DNA of 64,000 nt from Hydractinia symbiolongicarpus (Eukaryota > Cnidaria > Hydrozoa > Anthoathecata > Hydractiniidae). Positions within the stretch are counted from its first letter, which is position 1. Each line of letters begins with the position of its first letter. Positions 61,901-64,000 of the stretch are shown here, in pieces. The stretch lies in NCBI RefSeq assembly GCF_029227915.1, contig NC_079882.1:9486001-9550000 (forward strand), in the 5' to 3' direction. The notes beneath the pieces were generated by a model. That model ran no database searches. It was not told where the DNA came from and was given only the letters and a program-made list of their open reading frames with translations. Made by a program: the position numbers and the translations under genes.

Positions 61901-64000
61901 TTGTATGAAATGGATTTTCAATTGGACAGCATTACTACAATATGGCTGAAATGCCTAGATACGAAAAGTAACACTAAAGATACCAAAACCAGTGGCGAAA
62001 GGAACTTGCTTAAACTCTACTGGAACAAGAACCAGCGGAATTGAAGCTGACGTAGTTACTAACGATATAAATATCAACACAATCATGAAATTATCTTTCT
62101 TTTCCACTGACGGGGCTTAATTGTGAGATGTACTTTTTTTGTATTTATTAATAATTATTTTAACACGCTACTTTCATAATGGCAGAAAATGGCAGTACTG
62201 TCAGTTGGTTGTGGTTTGAATTTTTCAGACATTCGTTTTTTTAGTATTTTTTTAGTATCAGTGGTACTAGCAGGCAGATTCAAAGTATTATAAAAATGGA
62301 CCCTCTATTTTTCATTATTTTTGTTCAAAAATGGAATATGTCATATTTTTTCAAGTAACTAACAACTTAATATAAAACTGGGCATTAAGTGTGTGCACAA
62401 GCCATAAAAAAGTCTATAATTTTTAAAAAAATGAATTTTAAAGACGTCTTTAGTTACAGAAAAACAATCATTAGTTTACGAAATTTTCTTATTTTAACCA
62501 TAACAGTAAAAAGATCCCTTTTTCCAAAATTATTGATGTTCTTGTCATTAAACTTGGTACAAGAATATGGCATTTTCAGATGTTCAAGGTATGGATAATA
62601 ATATAATGACGTCATTGAGATTAGTGACAATTTAGGCTTAAAAACTGTAAACAGACGGTTGCAAATTGTTCTTATTCAACAAAATAAATCTCATGGATTT
62701 ATTTAAAAAGACAATCAGCTTTTGTATTTATTTCCAATACAATAAAATTGATTCCCTTCTTCCTTTGAGGTTCCATTTTAACACCTTTTTTTTGTCTTCT
62801 ATTATTCAAACCAGGAAATGACATTATTTTGCAGGCTTAATATTTCCTTTAAATCTGGTCTGTATTTTATACCCAGGATAAAACATGTAATAAGTAATTA
62901 TATAACCAATAAAGCATATTACAACATTCATACATGCAAGTCATTCCTGTTTTTAATTTTTAAATTACGCGTCTGAAAAATCCAAAATCGCCATAAAGTA
63001 AAAAATTTATTAAAAATAATTTTTTTCATTACAAACCCCCAAAAGTCACAAAATTTCAGCACATTACATGCTGAACAAAAGTTATTCCTGCTCAAAGAAG
63101 TTACAGGCACTCCTTGCCTAACTGCTGGTGCTAATGGGGATAATGCTATCTATTTAAAATTTCACTTTTTGTTACTCAAATTTTCTCAATCTATTCTAAA
63201 AGTTTTGTGTGACCTATTAAAAGAAAACAAAATAAAAATCTAAAAACCATTTTTCATATATATTTTTCAGCTTGATTTTACACCAACTCTCCTACACCAA
63301 AGTTATTTGATTTTGTGAAAGAAACATAAAATGTAAGCACTATTTACGAAAAAATAAACACAGAAAAAAGGTGCTATTTCTCTTCACAAAAATGAACTTT
63401 CAACAACACAGAATTTAAACCCTTTTTTCTTTGATCATTGTCCTTTGAGATTTTTCTTCTTCTATGCAGCTAAATCAACATGATACAGAAAGCACGTCAT
63501 GAAATGCAGCACACTCTGTGACAATTAATATTTCTAAAACATACTTCAACACCCAATTTTGGAATAATAATCACCATCAAAGAATTTAGTCAACTCCTTT
63601 ATACAGGGTTTTCTTAATAATTAAGCTTCAAATGCTTTGTGTTAAATACTTAATTTAAAATTGGAAAATAATGGGTTATGGTGCTATAATTTTATATTAT
63701 ATTGTTAAAGAAAAATATCTATAGGATTGGCAAAGTATTAACACACACAGTTATTATCACACAGTAGCCTGCTACTGTGTGATAATAACTGTGTGACTTT
63801 TTTATTTTAAGATTACCAAAAAAAGGAAGATAAACAACAAACATGCTCTAAAAAGTTACATCACCCAAAATGTTCTTTAAATATCCTCCTTAATAAGGAA
63901 AATTTGAAGAGAAAGTAGATAAACACTTACATTCAGCATTATCGCATGTGATAACATCAAATCTTAAACCATGGTTAGTACCCACGTACTTGTCTTTGTT
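25660..64000 (-). CDS. Giant adhesion-type receptor with iGluR-like core and K+ channel filter (43 exons, 5' partial)
   Basis: I assembled this gene by hand from minus-strand exons with GT-AG borders. All 43 exons join in frame and give about 3,970 codons; the start lies beyond 64,000. Nearly all ectodomain introns are phase 1 at domain borders, as expected for shuffled extracellular modules. Introns inside domains use other phases and still match. Domain order is YGQEF-type domain, beta-trefoil, C-type lectin, LamG, WSC/PAN-like, tectonin repeats, MAM, LamG x2, FN3 x9, TSP1, Cys-rich, TSP1 x3, SEA, FN3 x3, then S1-M1-pore-M2-S2-M4 of an ionotropic glutamate receptor with a TVGYGD filter. The FN3-to-S1 join (30,583 to 30,432) is phase 1 on both sides and restores GAA. 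Two adjacent genes cannot be strictly excluded without RNA, but I see no stop, polyadenylation signal or new start between the parts. The family is not one I can name. Confidence 0.8.
26136..26295 (-). CDS. Exon: M4 transmembrane helix
   Basis: A 160-nt exon, phase 0 in, phase 1 out. It reads PNVTILKTELIAKAELVDFS, then IMLCYVFLAFCAFGISVWLC, then the basic stop-transfer CLKRNRAKKI. Its position after S2 is that of M4 in eukaryotic iGluRs. Bacterial GluR0 lacks M4, so this receptor is not a simple GluR0 equivalent. Confidence 0.85.
26339..26372. repeat. Perfect 15-bp hairpin
   Basis: GAGGCATCATTGTAT and ATACAATGATGCCTC flank GCAT. It lies 44 bp upstream of the M4 exon acceptor on the minus strand. 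Confidence 0.85.
26549..27231. mobile_element. Foldback element, arms about 200 bp
   Basis: Left terminus CATGATAGTTTAGTAGGCGA (26,551) and right terminus, reversed, CATGATAGTCTAGTAGGCGA differ at one base. Similarity continues inward: ATCATCGG / CCGATGAT, AACCAATCAGGAA / TTCCTGATTGGTT, ACCCTTGTGTAG / CTACACAAGGGT. No coding capacity. It lies in the intron between the S2 and M4 exons. Confidence 0.75.
27455..27784 (-). CDS. Exon: iGluR-like S2 lobe
   Basis: A 110-codon exon, phase 0 both ends. It begins VAVIPGTAEYSLAVARNAKI, comparable to the 'GxxxGSTxxFF' opening of S2. IVSIGLLDALTATSYSDYL follows, and then KKIFDTSSGYGTVLSGGLES, where canonical iGluRs have 'xxxSKGYGIAxxKGSPL'. It closes VDANQGSISAFINSQ, like 'L.E.G.L..L...W'. 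This is the strongest evidence that the pore belongs to a glutamate-receptor-type core and not to an ordinary K+ channel. Confidence 0.8.
27785..28642 (-). other. Intron between pore and S2 exons
   Basis: AT-rich DNA. Short open frames occur on both strands but lack splice sites in the right phase. No repeat was recognised. Confidence 0.5.
28643..28799 (-). CDS. Exon: rest of K+ filter and inner pore helix
   Basis: A 157-nt exon, phase 2 in, phase 0 out. With the previous exon it reads TIGTVGYGDYVPTT, an exact TVGYGD K+ filter, followed by KVLTICWTLIGLITTSIFIA and SISTNLVSS, the inner helix. The Leu-Ile-Gly hinge position is like K+ channels. The ending FIASISTNLV stands where iGluRs have SYTANLAAF. 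It ends VKLYGVE, leading into S2. Confidence 0.9.
28891..28988 (-). CDS. Exon: pore helix with first half of K+ selectivity filter
   Basis: A 98-nt exon, acceptor ACTTAG, donor GTGAGG, phase 0 in and phase 2 out. It reads EQCSSTSNFTLSDC, then GALQGMWMAFVTIGTVG. The pore helix 'MWMAFVTIGTVG' is the W-x-A-x-x-T-x-x-TVG of K+ channels. The final codon GG|A is split by the intron, so the filter is assembled only after splicing. Confidence 0.85.
29030..29163. mobile_element. Short MITE-like palindrome
   Basis: Left end ACAATATAAACCGTTTTATC and right end, read in reverse, ACAATATAAACTGTTTATC are inverted copies about 134 bp apart. An inner pair GTAATATTACCC / GGGTAATATT is also present. It lies in the intron between M1 and the pore exon. 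Confidence 0.6.
29775..29895 (+). repeat. Dispersed repeat, copy 2
   Basis: GGTTGCTATGAAGTGAAAAG ... TTTTTAGCCAATAAGCGCTG matches the copy at 23,522-23,645 over about 120 bp in the same orientation. It is probably a fragment of an unrecognised mobile element. Confidence 0.65.
29957..30432 (-). CDS. Exon: iGluR-like S1 lobe and M1 helix
   Basis: A 476-nt exon (phase 1 in, phase 0 out). It begins TCRCPEYIYSNFHSLQPYIY, then DIQGFFPQLLTTIL, which matches the 'PYxxx...GFxxDLLxxI' start of iGluR S1. FAVRKYAGIYPYIGIVRTQG followed by SAAIMYNQKV matches the 'RE..xDFSxPF...AIhh' end. The Arg in AVRKYAG is a candidate for the conserved ligand-carboxylate Arg. SWTIVAIMVLLSIKFGLLLW is a clear transmembrane helix (M1). 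The middle of S1 is diverged, so the ligand cannot be predicted. Confidence 0.75.
30583..30888 (-). CDS. Exon: FN3 domain 12, membrane-proximal
   Basis: A 102-codon exon, phase 1 both ends. It reads APGVPPPDVSWEDRFSSYRI, KITWNPI, LSPYSMYKFKIFAFAKEGDG. It ends ACAGCAG|GTATGT. The leftover G combines with AA of the next exon to give Glu, which joins FN3 directly to the receptor core. Confidence 0.85.
31088..31381 (-). CDS. Exon: FN3 domain 11
   Basis: A 98-codon exon, phase 1 both ends. It reads VPNIAPPNFIYQEMSPTSIF, LDWDEI, LKPASWYLFTIYGYTVAGNG. A canonical FN3. Confidence 0.85.
31491..31784 (-). CDS. Exon: FN3 domain 10
   Basis: A 98-codon exon, phase 1 both ends. It reads VPYNAPKFTATSTVFDKIFV, SWENDIDWA, DLKGDTLYGIRLIAGISDAN. 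It is the first FN3 on the membrane side of the SEA domain. Confidence 0.8.
32218..32650. repeat. Three tandem units of about 170-180 bp
   Basis: The phrase ATGATCCTATCCTAATCA recurs at about 32,238, 32,417 and (as a variant) 32,585. GTGGTCCACAAGTGCTACCA occurs in two units, beside GT-rich runs. It lies in the intron between the SEA domain and FN3 domain 10. Confidence 0.8.
32834..33316 (-). CDS. SEA domain with G-S-V-I cleavage-type motif (three exons)
   Basis: Exons are 33,207-33,316, 33,062-33,132 and 32,834-32,976, joined in phases 0 and 2. The sequence runs IGVNFLIKM, VRSHLINEVMAVMS, VGLSVVSDVVVNEM, then RGSVIANFTVFYRV and ALQ-like helix LILQNAIDDIGF. The SEA fold and its G|S-V-x-V autoproteolysis turn are well known from mucins and adhesion receptors. 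Here the turn is RG-SVI, with the scissile bond between 32,970 and 32,969. Cleavage would leave the large ectodomain non-covalently bound to a membrane stub of three FN3 plus the channel. Confidence 0.75.
33389..33565 (-). CDS. Exon: thrombospondin type 1 repeat 4
   Basis: A 59-codon exon, phase 1 both ends. It reads DGHWSEWSALRPCSRPCGAG, KQRYCNNPEPLYGGDSC, PCNEDVLCR. It is the last TSP1 before the SEA domain. Confidence 0.9.
33657..33830 (-). CDS. Exon: thrombospondin type 1 repeat 3
   Basis: A 58-codon exon, phase 1 both ends. It reads DGQWSAWTGFGKCSKSCGLG, RNRYCNSPPALFGGKKCEG, CNPNPCP. It is a complete TSP1 with the CSKSCG and RxRxC elements. Confidence 0.9.
33905..34054 (-). CDS. Exon: thrombospondin type 1 repeat 2
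   Basis: A 50-codon exon, phase 1 both ends. It reads SYTSWAIWSPCSVSCGRGVF, RRFRTCLLESGCN, DCNTQLCP. It has W-x-x-W, CSVSCGRG and the RFRTC strand of a classical TSP1 repeat. Confidence 0.9.
34152..34478 (-). CDS. Exon: cysteine-rich insert between TSP1 repeats
   Basis: A 109-codon exon, phase 1 both ends. It contains LTDCTETCENLGSKFACSDI, then GVTCSPDD, ICSGYARVPGRIKCSTDG and RRLCYCVD. Nine or more Cys are spaced evenly. I do not recognise the domain. The pattern resembles uncharacterised Cys-rich inserts beside TSP1 repeats in cnidarian proteins. Confidence 0.7.
34555..34725 (-). CDS. Exon: thrombospondin type 1 repeat 1
   Basis: A 57-codon exon, phase 1 both ends. It reads NWTEWSEWGNCDRSCANGTE, then RFCINP and LCNDFPCP. 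The W-x-x-W-x-x-W layers (mannosylation-type motif) and six Cys of TSP1 are visible. Confidence 0.9.
34872..35201 (-). CDS. Exon: FN3 domain 9
   Basis: A 110-codon exon, phase 1 both ends. It reads VPLYSPQITFANNISSSGIN, GELLGYHVYYQHADEP, LDLYTNYSVCIAGYTSAGVG. The C-C' loop holds three Cys, so a domain-specific disulfide is likely. Confidence 0.8.
35540..35851 (-). CDS. Exon: FN3 domain 8
   Basis: A 104-codon exon, phase 1 both ends. It reads APIGKIQFLQQINMDIKESL, HFNWSDI, NYTSYRIAIYGIGRKGIGPL. Strand B Trp and the G-x-GP turn are present. Confidence 0.8.
35939..36256 (-). CDS. Exon: FN3 domain 7
   Basis: A 106-codon exon, phase 1 both ends. It reads VPTAPPSNVNVTSVTSDSVT, VTWQKVPSDFQNGIL, LFPYTQYNVSVQGCTTPGCG. 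It is a canonical FN3 with an extra Cys pair in the F-G region. Confidence 0.9.
36377..36700 (-). CDS. Exon: FN3 domain 6
   Basis: A 108-codon exon, phase 1 both ends. It reads APDGPPTNISGYANSSSSIT, NGIIRGYKVHL, NFFTSYEIKVRAFTKVGDGP. This is a close match to canonical FN3 except for Leu in place of strand B Trp. Confidence 0.85.
36808..37521 (-). CDS. Exon: FN3 domains 4 and 5 in one exon
   Basis: A 238-codon exon, phase 1 both ends, encoding two FN3 units without an intron between them. The first has ENGIITHYVINYRPTDW and LYPFTNYEFNFTPCT. The second begins YPSCAPNFTMSNTSSSSSLF and ends YWNYTAVVYVENSIGNGPHS. Intron loss or fusion of two one-exon FN3 units is the likely history. Confidence 0.8.
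37638..37949 (-). CDS. Exon: FN3 domain 3
   Basis: A 104-codon exon, phase 1 both ends. It reads LPEEAPNILLLELISPGVVF, IRWNY, MSGYNLTIEP, YFNLFKVTIFAFNEIGNGPT. It has strand B Trp and the GNGP turn. Several N-x-S/T sites mark it as extracellular. Confidence 0.85.
38500..38780 (-). repeat. Decayed duplicate block B
   Basis: Related to block A: KSMLPKPTTLKHIW corresponds to ESIPPEPPKLVYW, and both share flanking phrases such as 'ATTTCAAAATC' and 'CCTCTTCA'. There is no open FN3 domain. It lies in the intron between FN3 domains 2 and 3. Confidence 0.45.
38900..39262 (-). CDS. Exon: FN3 domain 2
   Basis: A 121-codon exon, phase 1 both ends. It contains IIPPQDVGAFNTSHTSIEVE, then W, then YEITGLEAFTNYSILVATVN and DAGVGAFAS. 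Strand B Trp and the 'L-x-x-F-T-x-Y' core are present. The loop between strands C and E is long and rich in Ser, Tyr and Asp. Confidence 0.8.
39361..39663 (-). CDS. Exon: FN3 domain 1
   Basis: A 101-codon exon, phase 1 both ends. It reads LPTPLKFTATPLNSSTVTLK, NLSPYKKYEIALWSLTHQGI and GPRGKQVLHTPIDG. The Leu-Pro-Tyr-x-x-Tyr core and G-x-GP turn are typical FN3. The usual Trp of strand B is replaced (TLKI). Confidence 0.75.
39970..40330 (-). repeat. Decayed duplicate block A, possible dead FN3 exon
   Basis: After TTATTTAG the minus strand reads ESIPPEPPKLVYW, like an FN3 start, but the frame stops after about 43 codons. Its upstream flank (40,205-40,330) is related to 38,640-38,780. It lies in the intron between LamG 3 and FN3 domain 1. 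Confidence 0.45.
41023..41655 (-). CDS. Exon: laminin-G-like domain 3
   Basis: A 211-codon exon, phase 1 both ends. It has ALVYIPFDYE, YVIGFWFYVSHQETS, VFRFGDISMQVTYSS, LNSWIYVNVELSSSNVSIFL and SIGSNVCIDDFSIFS. These match the strand order of ConA-like sandwich domains, ending in 'hDDhxhhxxxLxxxEV'. The stretch upstream of the acceptor is also open and hydrophobic, so an alternative start here is conceivable. Confidence 0.75.
41656..42445 (-). other. Intron before LamG domain 3
   Basis: AT-rich, no supported feature. The open stretch at 41,656-41,757 next to the acceptor is hydrophobic but is most simply the polypyrimidine tract. Confidence 0.5.
42446..42559 (-). CDS. Exon: short six-Cys-type module
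   Basis: A 38-codon exon, phase 1 both ends. It reads FYHDVKCKNGFNLALSEEPC, ACYDENLRHQTASCEN. Four Cys with an 'NG' turn suggest a small EGF- or knob-like linker between the two LamG-like domains. A 1.7-kb transposon lies in the intron just upstream. Confidence 0.55.
42614..44297. mobile_element. 1.7-kb non-autonomous DNA transposon with ACGT-rich ends
   Basis: The ends are inverted: TACCCAGCGGGAATA at the left, and at the right the reverse complement TACCCAGCTGGCAATA-like sequence (13 of 15 match). The outer 250-300 bp on each side carry many ACGTC/AACGT motifs. TA may be the target duplication. There is no transposase. It lies in the intron between LamG 2 and the short Cys exon and contains an 18-bp minisatellite. 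The superfamily is not certain. Confidence 0.65.
42951..43715. repeat. 18-bp minisatellite, about 42 copies
   Basis: Tandem copies of AACGCACAACAATCTTTG and variants (ATCATT, AACCGC). Because 18 is a multiple of 3 and the unit lacks stops, long open frames appear on both strands (NAQQSL repeats on plus, IVVRLM on minus). It fills the middle of the transposon at 42,614-44,297. Confidence 0.95.
44377..46402 (-). CDS. Laminin-G-like domain 2 (three exons)
   Basis: Exons are 46,015-46,402, 44,621-44,768 and 44,377-44,557, joined in phases 2 and 0. The last intron is only 63 bp. Landmarks are HHLHLVDDTIDSKVRVHF, then NKWAYVGVTYSAGRMKLFKN, the LamG/pentraxin 'W-x-x-V-x-V-T-Y-x-x-x-x-M-x-L' strand, and FKGYLSCFQLYNKSLTLAEV followed by RALEFCP, the standard closing strand. 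Phase 1 at both outer ends. Confidence 0.8.
44769..46014 (-). other. Intron inside LamG domain 2
   Basis: AT-rich DNA with no coding segment I can support. It separates two exons joined in phase 2. Confidence 0.5.
48903..48959 (-). CDS. Candidate 19-codon exon
   Basis: A 57-nt open segment with AG before it and GTAAAT after it, phase 1 at both ends, so it could be included or skipped without changing frame. It reads SSHPNAASIEAQNKKLLKR. The polypyrimidine tract is modest. It is not needed to join its neighbours. Confidence 0.3.
49425..49450 (+). repeat. B-box-like tRNA remnant
   Basis: GGGGATTCGAATCCCGAGA looks like a tRNA T-arm, but no acceptor stem or A box can be placed upstream. It is probably a SINE fragment. 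Confidence 0.25.
49864..51318 (-). CDS. MAM domain (exons 51,068-51,318 and 49,864-50,002)
   Basis: Two exons joined in phase 0. The first carries YLTFWLYMSEKGSAILMVWK, KGWKQINVPLYSTSYFK. The second starts LSFQVYHRDRSGYGDVAIDN and closes IHVFKD. The 'F-W-L-Y-M', 'W-x-x-x-x-V-x-L' and 'GYGDVAIDNI' elements are diagnostic of MAM, an adhesion domain of neuropilins and receptor tyrosine phosphatases. The intron holds a tRNA-like sequence. Confidence 0.8.
50243..50319 (+). repeat. tRNA-like sequence, probably SINE head
   Basis: GGATTG at the start pairs with CAATCC at the end (acceptor stem). GCAGG-TTTAAGT-CCTGC is a perfect T-arm with a near-canonical B box. An A-box-like TAGCACAGTCGG is present. 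The anticodon arm is not convincing, so it is more likely a tRNA-derived repeat than a functional tRNA. It lies inside the MAM-domain intron. Confidence 0.4.
51433..51951 (-). CDS. Exon: 'GIxxxAxIxF' beta-sandwich domain
   Basis: A 173-codon exon, phase 1 at both ends. It contains FAVGIQQDVIINTAFIHLNI, VSWSVKV, then TTADVSSLIQHAVNHGHWF and GRYLYVTMIPD. This order (GI-x-x-A-x-I-x-F; V-x-W; T-x-D-L-x-x-I-x-x-x-V-x-x-x-x-W; G-x-x-L) is the pattern I know from adhesion-type beta domains in bacterial and animal surface proteins. I know no formal name for it. Confidence 0.6.
52414..52503 (-). CDS. Small exon after the tectonin repeats
   Basis: A 30-codon exon (phase 1 both ends) after a 70-bp intron, acceptor TTGGTATAG, donor GTAACT. 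It reads NEIRFYRSNVTIYFACLTSN, then NISRR. It probably closes the preceding beta domain. An alternative reading runs straight through the intron to a TGA near 52,497, which would end the protein. Confidence 0.5.
52574..52930 (-). CDS. Exon: further tectonin-like repeats
   Basis: A 119-codon exon, phase 1 at both ends. It starts TPTSISNKAIHKKLSIDA, then has YILTMDGNIKFV, IFGNLYINNGRNIKIL and YLIGMNENGVLHQYTIS, regular strands with Asn-Gly turns. The donor T|GTAAGA at 52,573 is chosen because it restores the frame into the next exon across a 70-bp intron. Confidence 0.6.
53176..53535 (-). CDS. Exon: tectonin-like beta-propeller repeats
   Basis: A 120-codon exon, phase 1 at both ends. Blade-like phrases are VNKMWYGIGDDSFIYRHPA, LYQWFNKDHIVKYNG and YRDIAVGKDFFYGVG. 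Alternating W/G residues and 'G-x-D-x-x-x-Y' turns fit tectonin repeats, found in lectins of invertebrate innate immunity. Confidence 0.6.
53985..54100 (+). repeat. Relic of a long Helitron interior
   Basis: The stretch from 'TGTAGAGCTTGAAATACTGA' through 'GATTTGTGAAGACATCATCA' is clearly related to parts of the long Helitron at 9,081-9,971 (for example 9,520-9,625). Ends are missing. It sits in the intron between the WSC-like and first tectonin exon. Confidence 0.55.
54928..55152 (-). CDS. Exon: WSC/PAN-like cysteine-rich domain
   Basis: A 75-codon exon, phase 1 at both ends. It reads LTDCVWLDGGPVGDFNLAF, then ETRCIYKCYLE, then NGVSYANKQCYCVSDM and KSCFLP. The 'C-xxx-C ... G-V-x-Y ... C-Y-C' spacing resembles WSC and PAN/apple modules, which bind sugars or proteins outside the cell. 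Confidence 0.6.
55226..55348 (-). CDS. Short linker exon before the WSC/PAN-like exon
   Basis: A 41-codon exon between TTTCTAG and GTAAGT, phase 1 on both sides, joining 57,744 to 55,152 in frame. It contains SPWKLQNTCGVNKNVPCYD, two Cys that probably pair. It likely forms one unit with the next exon. Confidence 0.65.
55349..57743 (-). other. 2.4-kb intron
   Basis: AT-rich, with poly-A and poly-T runs. No exon with matching splice sites and coding character was found. Because neighbouring introns are phase 1, a missed symmetric exon would not disturb the frame. Confidence 0.45.
57744..58217 (-). CDS. Exon: laminin-G/concanavalin-like domain 1
   Basis: A 158-codon exon, phase 1 at both ends (acceptor TTCTAG, donor GTAAGT). 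It contains GFQVNLAFFHKFYLS, then TWSKLKKELKLYLDGKSV, the usual 'W-x-x-LxLYxDG' strand of LamG sandwiches, and ends ILNDVKVWRIYLTDDQF, the typical closing strand. It is probably a binding or spacer module. Confidence 0.7.
58218..59486 (-). other. Intron between LamG and lectin exons
   Basis: AT-rich DNA without a supported exon or repeat. The 18-bp hairpin follows at 59,487. Confidence 0.5.
59487..59524. repeat. Perfect 18-bp hairpin in an intron
   Basis: Arms 59,487-59,504 and 59,507-59,524 are exact reverse complements with a 2-base spacer. It lies in the intron between the LamG and C-type lectin exons. Confidence 0.85.
59803..60153 (-). CDS. Exon: C-type lectin-like domain
   Basis: A 117-codon exon, phase 1 at both ends. 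Visible C-type lectin landmarks are AARKCSQHNSDLLSIHSKEE (helix 2 with its Cys), YMIGLKKI in place of WIGL, YSWIDGTPFD, NNPCIIMHDGKLHILECHSR and the terminal FICKK. The calcium-binding EPN/QPD and WND motifs are not seen, so sugar binding by the usual site is doubtful. Confidence 0.85.
60405..60782 (-). CDS. Exon: beta-trefoil (ricin-B-like) domain
   Basis: A 126-codon exon, phase 1 at both ends. The repeated phrases YLVHANSGKCVMRDC and FVKHTQSGQYLVEHNGK, with spaced Cys residues, resemble the repeats of ricin-type beta-trefoils and their 'H-x-x-S-G-x-C' variants in cnidarian proteins. The fold is inferred from the repeat pattern. Carbohydrate binding is possible but not shown. Confidence 0.6.
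60994..61410 (-). CDS. Exon: YGQEF/WFGEDL-type extracellular domain
   Basis: One 139-codon exon, phase 1 at both ends, acceptor ACAATACAG and donor GTGAGT. It begins SGWIKLNSADVCVGVK and ends with YGQEFAVWFGEDLFNVTEND followed by GSTCLDLYGWG. It has a two-Cys pattern and an N-glycosylation site (NVT). I recognise similar phrases (YGQ-x-WYGEDL-x-DNxGxxCxDxYG) in secreted and surface proteins of marine invertebrates, but know no agreed name or function for the fold. Confidence 0.7.
61411..63743 (-). other. Large intron of the receptor gene
   Basis: AT-rich intronic DNA. A short inverted pair (AATATTGCC / GGCAATATT) lies near 61,681-61,710. I see no exon, RNA gene or intact mobile element. Confidence 0.5.
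63744..63795. repeat. Perfect 24-bp hairpin in the most 5' intron
   Basis: Two arms of 24 bp (63,744-63,767 and 63,772-63,795) are exact reverse complements around CCTG. It lies in the intron after the exon at the window edge. No transposon ends were found around it. Confidence 0.85.
63931..64000 (-). CDS. Exon at window edge, unknown domain, C-terminal part
   Basis: The open frame runs in from beyond the window and ends TGCGATAATGCTGAAT before GTAAGT (phase 1). It reads ...GLRFDVITCDNAE. The domain is not identifiable from about 23 residues. Its phase matches the next exon at 61,410. Confidence 0.6.

Overview
The window is AT-rich, intron-rich animal DNA. Short GT-AG exons encoding mixed extracellular domains (FN3, TSP1, C-type lectin, LamG, MAM, tectonin, SEA), many Helitrons, a non-LTR element and a tRNA-derived SINE suggest a marine invertebrate, most likely a cnidarian (perhaps hydrozoan). 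The species cannot be named from sequence alone.

Layout. Positions 1-10,866 are repeats only: two diverged copies of a long repeat (41-1,032 and 1,289-2,705), a nearly identical 2.67-kb direct tandem duplication (2,914-8,241), a head-to-tail array of Helitrons (8,363-9,971) and an opposed Helitron (10,109-10,866). Positions 10,867-18,930 hold one 5'-truncated non-LTR retrotransposon on the minus strand. It is split by a 5.56-kb DNA transposon (12,315-17,878, target duplication AGTAAT), which carries a broken OTU-like gene and itself contains a nested 2.9-kb element with a Ulp1-like protease gene. Positions 18,931-25,100 hold a second OTU-like gene, a SINE, two mini-Helitrons and a THAP relic.

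From 25,660 to beyond 64,000 the minus strand carries a single giant gene. I could join 43 exons, about 3,970 codons, with every intron phase matching; the 5' end lies outside the window. From N to C terminus it encodes: a conserved YGQEF/WFGEDL-type domain, a beta-trefoil-like domain, a C-type lectin, a LamG/ConA-like domain, a WSC/PAN-like Cys segment, tectonin-like repeats, a GxxI-type beta domain, MAM, two more LamG-like domains, nine FN3, TSP1, a Cys-rich domain, three TSP1, a SEA domain with a G-S-V-I cleavage-type motif, three FN3, and then an ionotropic-glutamate-receptor (iGluR) core. That core has S1, M1, a re-entrant pore loop, the second pore-lining helix, S2, M4 and a basic cytoplasmic tail.

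The main discovery candidate is this C-terminal core. Its pore loop reads TIGTVGYGDYVP, the potassium-channel selectivity filter, not an iGluR Q/R/N loop. The lobes on either side are iGluR-like (S1 with a GFFPQLL start, S2 with PGTAE and SSGYG). This combination is known from bacterial GluR0 and the rotifer AvGluR1. Here it is joined in frame to a roughly 3,470-residue adhesion-type ectodomain with a putative self-cleaving SEA module just outside the channel. I infer a receptor that couples ligand or matrix contact to a K+ conductance.
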